Part shown: one piece after another, positions 42,837-44,602 of the stretch
Numbering within the stretch: position 1 is the first letter of the stretch
How the letters are laid out: the number at the start of each line of letters is the position of its first letter
Source: Promethearchaeati archaeon
GTDB taxonomy: Archaea > Asgardarchaeota > Heimdallarchaeia > JABLTI01
Assembly (NCBI GenBank): GCA_013166835.1
Contig: JABLTI010000019.1
Coordinates: 1 to 44,602, forward strand
DNA: 44,602 nt
Direction: 5' to 3'
Notes under the pieces: generated by a model
Databases searched by the model: none
What the model was told of the DNA's origin: nothing
Seen by the model: the letters and a program-made list of their open reading frames with translations, nothing else
Made by a program: the position numbers and the translations under genes

Positions 42837-43631
42837 CTATGAAACACCTTCAACGGAAAGATTATACCGTTTTAATAACACTGCAATTTCTTCAAGTTCT
42901 GTGACAGTTTTAGAAGTCAGTTTCTTCTTATATAAATGGGAGTTTAAATTAGCTGCTGCACGATTAATTTCATGCTTTCTCCAAATAGACATCTCAGGAT
43001 CAGCTAAGAGAGAATAAAGTATTTTCTTTTTCTTATCAGCAATTAAGAAAACATCTCGATGCATAATTTCCTTACCAATTAATTCCTTAATTACCCCTTT
43101 ATCAGTGACTGTGAAAACTCTTGGAAGGACCCCTTGAAAAAGCATATTCATCTTTCTGTAAACGTTGCTGAGGTTATTAGGGTGTAAATCCTTATCATAA
43201 TTTATCTCTCGAGAGATAATATTGAAGTATGGTTCAATTAATCCATAGGAATCCAAAATCAACCTTGTATGTTCGACATTGTAAATTAAAAATAAAACAC
43301 AAAAACGACCGAAGGTTCTAATTCTATGATCGGTGGAATCTTCCGCTTTAACAACAAAAGATATTGCAAGTGCTTTTAGGGTAGCTCTATCTTTAATCGG
43401 GAAAGGACCAAATTGTTGTATAGTTGATCTCCTTTCCTCATCATCATTTATATCCTCAATGGCATCAAGGGGATTATCTAATCCAATAACTGTCATGCCT
43501 TTTATGGCTAAAATCATTGCTTCGTCATCAGCTAATTCTGTGTTATTAAAAACAGTATCAGGACCACTATCAGCAAAGGATGAAACTATAATACCAACTA
43601 GTTTTGGATCGTACTGCCCATCTATATCCAT
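42837..43631 (-). CDS. Unrecognised protein, possibly longin/roadblock-like N terminus
   Basis: I place the start at the ATG at 43631 (264 residues). The frame is open back to 43817, but the extra 62 residues are Asn/Ile/Lys-rich and look untranslated, and a GGAG lies before 43631. The N-terminal part reads KLVGIIVSSFADSGPDTVFNN, GMTVIGLDNP, FGPFPI, ATLKALAISFVVKA, FGRFCVLFLIY: alternating strand and helix resembling the small trafficking-type longin or roadblock modules common in Asgard genomes. That is an impression and not a motif match. The C-terminal half looks helical. No operon context. Confidence 0.55.
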   Translation of the reverse strand: MDIDGQYDPKLVGIIVSSFADSGPDTVFNNTELADDEAMILAIKGMTVIGLDNPLDAIEDINDDEERRSTIQQFGPFPIKDRATLKALAISFVVKAEDSTDHRIRTFGRFCVLFLIYNVEHTRLILDSYGLIEPYFNIISREINYDKDLHPNNLSNVYRKMNMLFQGVLPRVFTVTDKGVIKELIGKEIMHRDVFLIADKKKKILYSLLADPEMSIWRKHEINRAAANLNSHLYKKKLTSKTVTELEEIAVLLKRYNLSVEGVS

Positions 43632-43968
43632 TTTTTCTATACTCCGATGATTTAAGATTCGAGAACCGACGTAAATTGCTATGATAATATTACATATTCT
43701 GTAGCTAGGGTTTATATTCCTTTTCAATGGAACATAAAAGAGAATTCTTGAAAAGACAGCAAAATTCGGGTTATTTTTTATTTTTACATAAAAAAATCTC
43801 TTGTTTGTAATTGCCACAACAATAATTCTTTAAATTTGATTAACAGAATATTATGAAGGCAAGAAGCAATCTCTCAGGAGTAACTGTTGATTGCTAAACC
43901 ACAATCAATTGAGTGAATAATGATAATTAATCACAAGAAAATTGAGAAATACGGATGGTTATTAAAGA
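43632..43968. other. Non-coding interval upstream of the pilin gene
   Basis: AT-rich, with no credible gene if the shorter start is used for the minus-strand neighbour. It holds two mutually exclusive stems: GCAATC (43866-43871) with GATTGC (43889-43894), or TTGATTG (43887-43893) with CAATCAA (43902-43908). A promoter for the pilin gene presumably lies here but is not distinct. Confidence 0.35.
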
Positions 43969-44418
43969 ATGAAAATGATCCTAAAAAGAAAGAATGCAGT
44001 CTCACCAGTTATTGCAACAATTCTTTTAATTGCATTAACTGTAACTGCTGCAGCAATCGTATATTTTGTTGTTGTACCATTATTACAGTCTAATCCAGTT
44101 TTAGCATACACAGAACACGGCAAAGTTGCTGGAACAAGCAACAAATACGAAGTTACAATAGTGAACAATGGGGGCGCTGATGCAAATCTTGCAGGTTTAA
44201 CCGCCTTTACATTTACAAATACTACTGATGATTATAATCCAGCACATGTTTATTATTCAATATCAACGGAAGTTACAACGTGGCCATATGTTGTAGCACA
44301 AGGCGAAACAGTGATAATTCATTCGATTTCACTTTTACCTATTAAGAATGATTTATTCATTCTTTTCTTCTTTTTCTTACAATTAAAATCCCAAAGGTGT
44401 TTTGATTTAATTAAGTGA
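43969..44418 (+). CDS. Archaeal type IV pilin (3' end probably frameshifted)
   Basis: A class III signal peptide and hydrophobic helix, KRKNAVSPVIATILLIALTVTAAAIVYFVVVP, identify an archaeal type IV pilin (Pilin_N domain); the peptidase would cut before the VSP segment. A beta-rich extracellular domain follows (YEVTIVNNGGADANLAG). The last 30 codons, including LFILFFFFLQL, are out of character. Reading in the -1 frame from about 44310 gives SDNSFDFTFTY and a stop at 44343-44345 directly before a terminator hairpin, so the true protein is likely about 125 residues with a one-base indel in this sequence. Start at 43969, or at the next ATG two codons later. Confidence 0.8.
   Translation: MKMILKRKNAVSPVIATILLIALTVTAAAIVYFVVVPLLQSNPVLAYTEHGKVAGTSNKYEVTIVNNGGADANLAGLTAFTFTNTTDDYNPAHVYYSISTEVTTWPYVVAQGETVIIHSISLLPIKNDLFILFFFFLQLKSQRCFDLIK
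44345..44363 (+). terminator. Terminator of the pilin gene
   Basis: AGAATGA and TCATTCT form a seven-pair stem with a five-base loop, followed by TTTCTTCTTTTTC. It lies inside the annotated frame but immediately after the stop of the -1 frame. Confidence 0.55.
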
Positions 44419-44602
44419 ATATTTAATTAGTGGTTTGTTTTATTAAACTGATGAAAAATTTATTTACATTTATATACTCATACAACCTATATCTACACAA
44501 GTAAAAGTTCTAAATGAAAATTCGTCTTTTCCATTAGTAAAAGGACTTGAAAAACAAAGACTTTTACAGTTGTTATATACTCAATTTATTTAAGAGGGGA
44601 AA
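44419..44602. other. Right-edge interval without a recognisable gene
   Basis: AT-rich, with TATA-like ACATTTATATACTC near 44465-44478 and a final AAGAGGGG resembling a ribosome binding site, so a plus-strand gene probably begins just beyond the window. Confidence 0.35.

Noticed and set aside
43632..43817. N-terminal 62-codon extension of the minus-strand orphan gene
   Set aside because: Asn/Ile/Lys composition typical of untranslated AT-rich DNA, and a better start with GGAG upstream exists at 43631.

Overview
The window is an AT-rich archaeal chromosome segment. The evidence is translational: a contiguous archaeal S10/spc-type ribosomal protein block, eukaryote/archaea-only proteins (eS4, eS26, eL19, eL32, RNase P subunit Rpp29, RIO2 kinase, TrmY), an A/V-type ATP synthase, a four-subunit pyruvate:ferredoxin oxidoreductase and an archaeal type IV pilin. 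Presence of eS26 and long eukaryote-like Lys/Thr/Pro/Ala tails on uS3, uL18 and eL32 make an Asgard lineage (Heimdallarchaeia-like) my preferred guess, but this is inference, not proof. No CRISPR array, insertion sequence, integrase or rRNA gene was seen.

Layout. 1-2.3 kb: the end of an unrecognised gene, then eS26, tRNA methyltransferase TrmY and a UPF0147 protein on the minus strand. 2.4-5.4 kb: PadR regulator, M24 metallopeptidase, GNAT and metallo-beta-lactamase pair. 5.4-8.4 kb: por operon (gamma, delta, alpha, beta). 8.7 kb: tRNA-Gln(CTG) with encoded CCA. 8.8-11.1 kb: two orphan proteins and a Gfo/Idh/MocA dehydrogenase. 11.1-23.7 kb: alaS and then 18 translation genes in one direction, uL22 (promoter end) through uL15 (terminator end). 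23.7-24.2 kb: a GC-richer, hairpin-dense leader of the ribosomal operon, divergent from a small two-finger C2H2 protein. 24.6-30 kb: ATP synthase subunits I, K and C with an aminotransferase between I and K. 30-35.3 kb: fold-type-II PLP enzyme, QueG-like Fe-S protein, TldD (frame-broken) and TldE. 35.4-41.3 kb: CTP synthase, ArsR-type regulator, RIO2 kinase, PAP2 phosphatase, HdrB-like Fe-S protein. 41.5-44.6 kb: DUF389 membrane protein, a conserved-looking soluble protein with no recognised function, and a pilin whose 3' end looks frameshifted.

The dominant theme is protein synthesis: ribosomal proteins, RNase P, AlaRS, tRNA-Gln, TrmY and RIO2. Energy metabolism (Por, ATP synthase, HdrB-like) makes up the second theme. 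The observations I rate highest are the five-hairpin leader in front of uL22, which contains a possible 13-codon leader peptide whose ribosome binding site is locked in a stem; the coordinated low-complexity tails on three ribosomal proteins; the apparent ATT start codon of atpK; and two probable one-base indels (tldD and the pilin gene).
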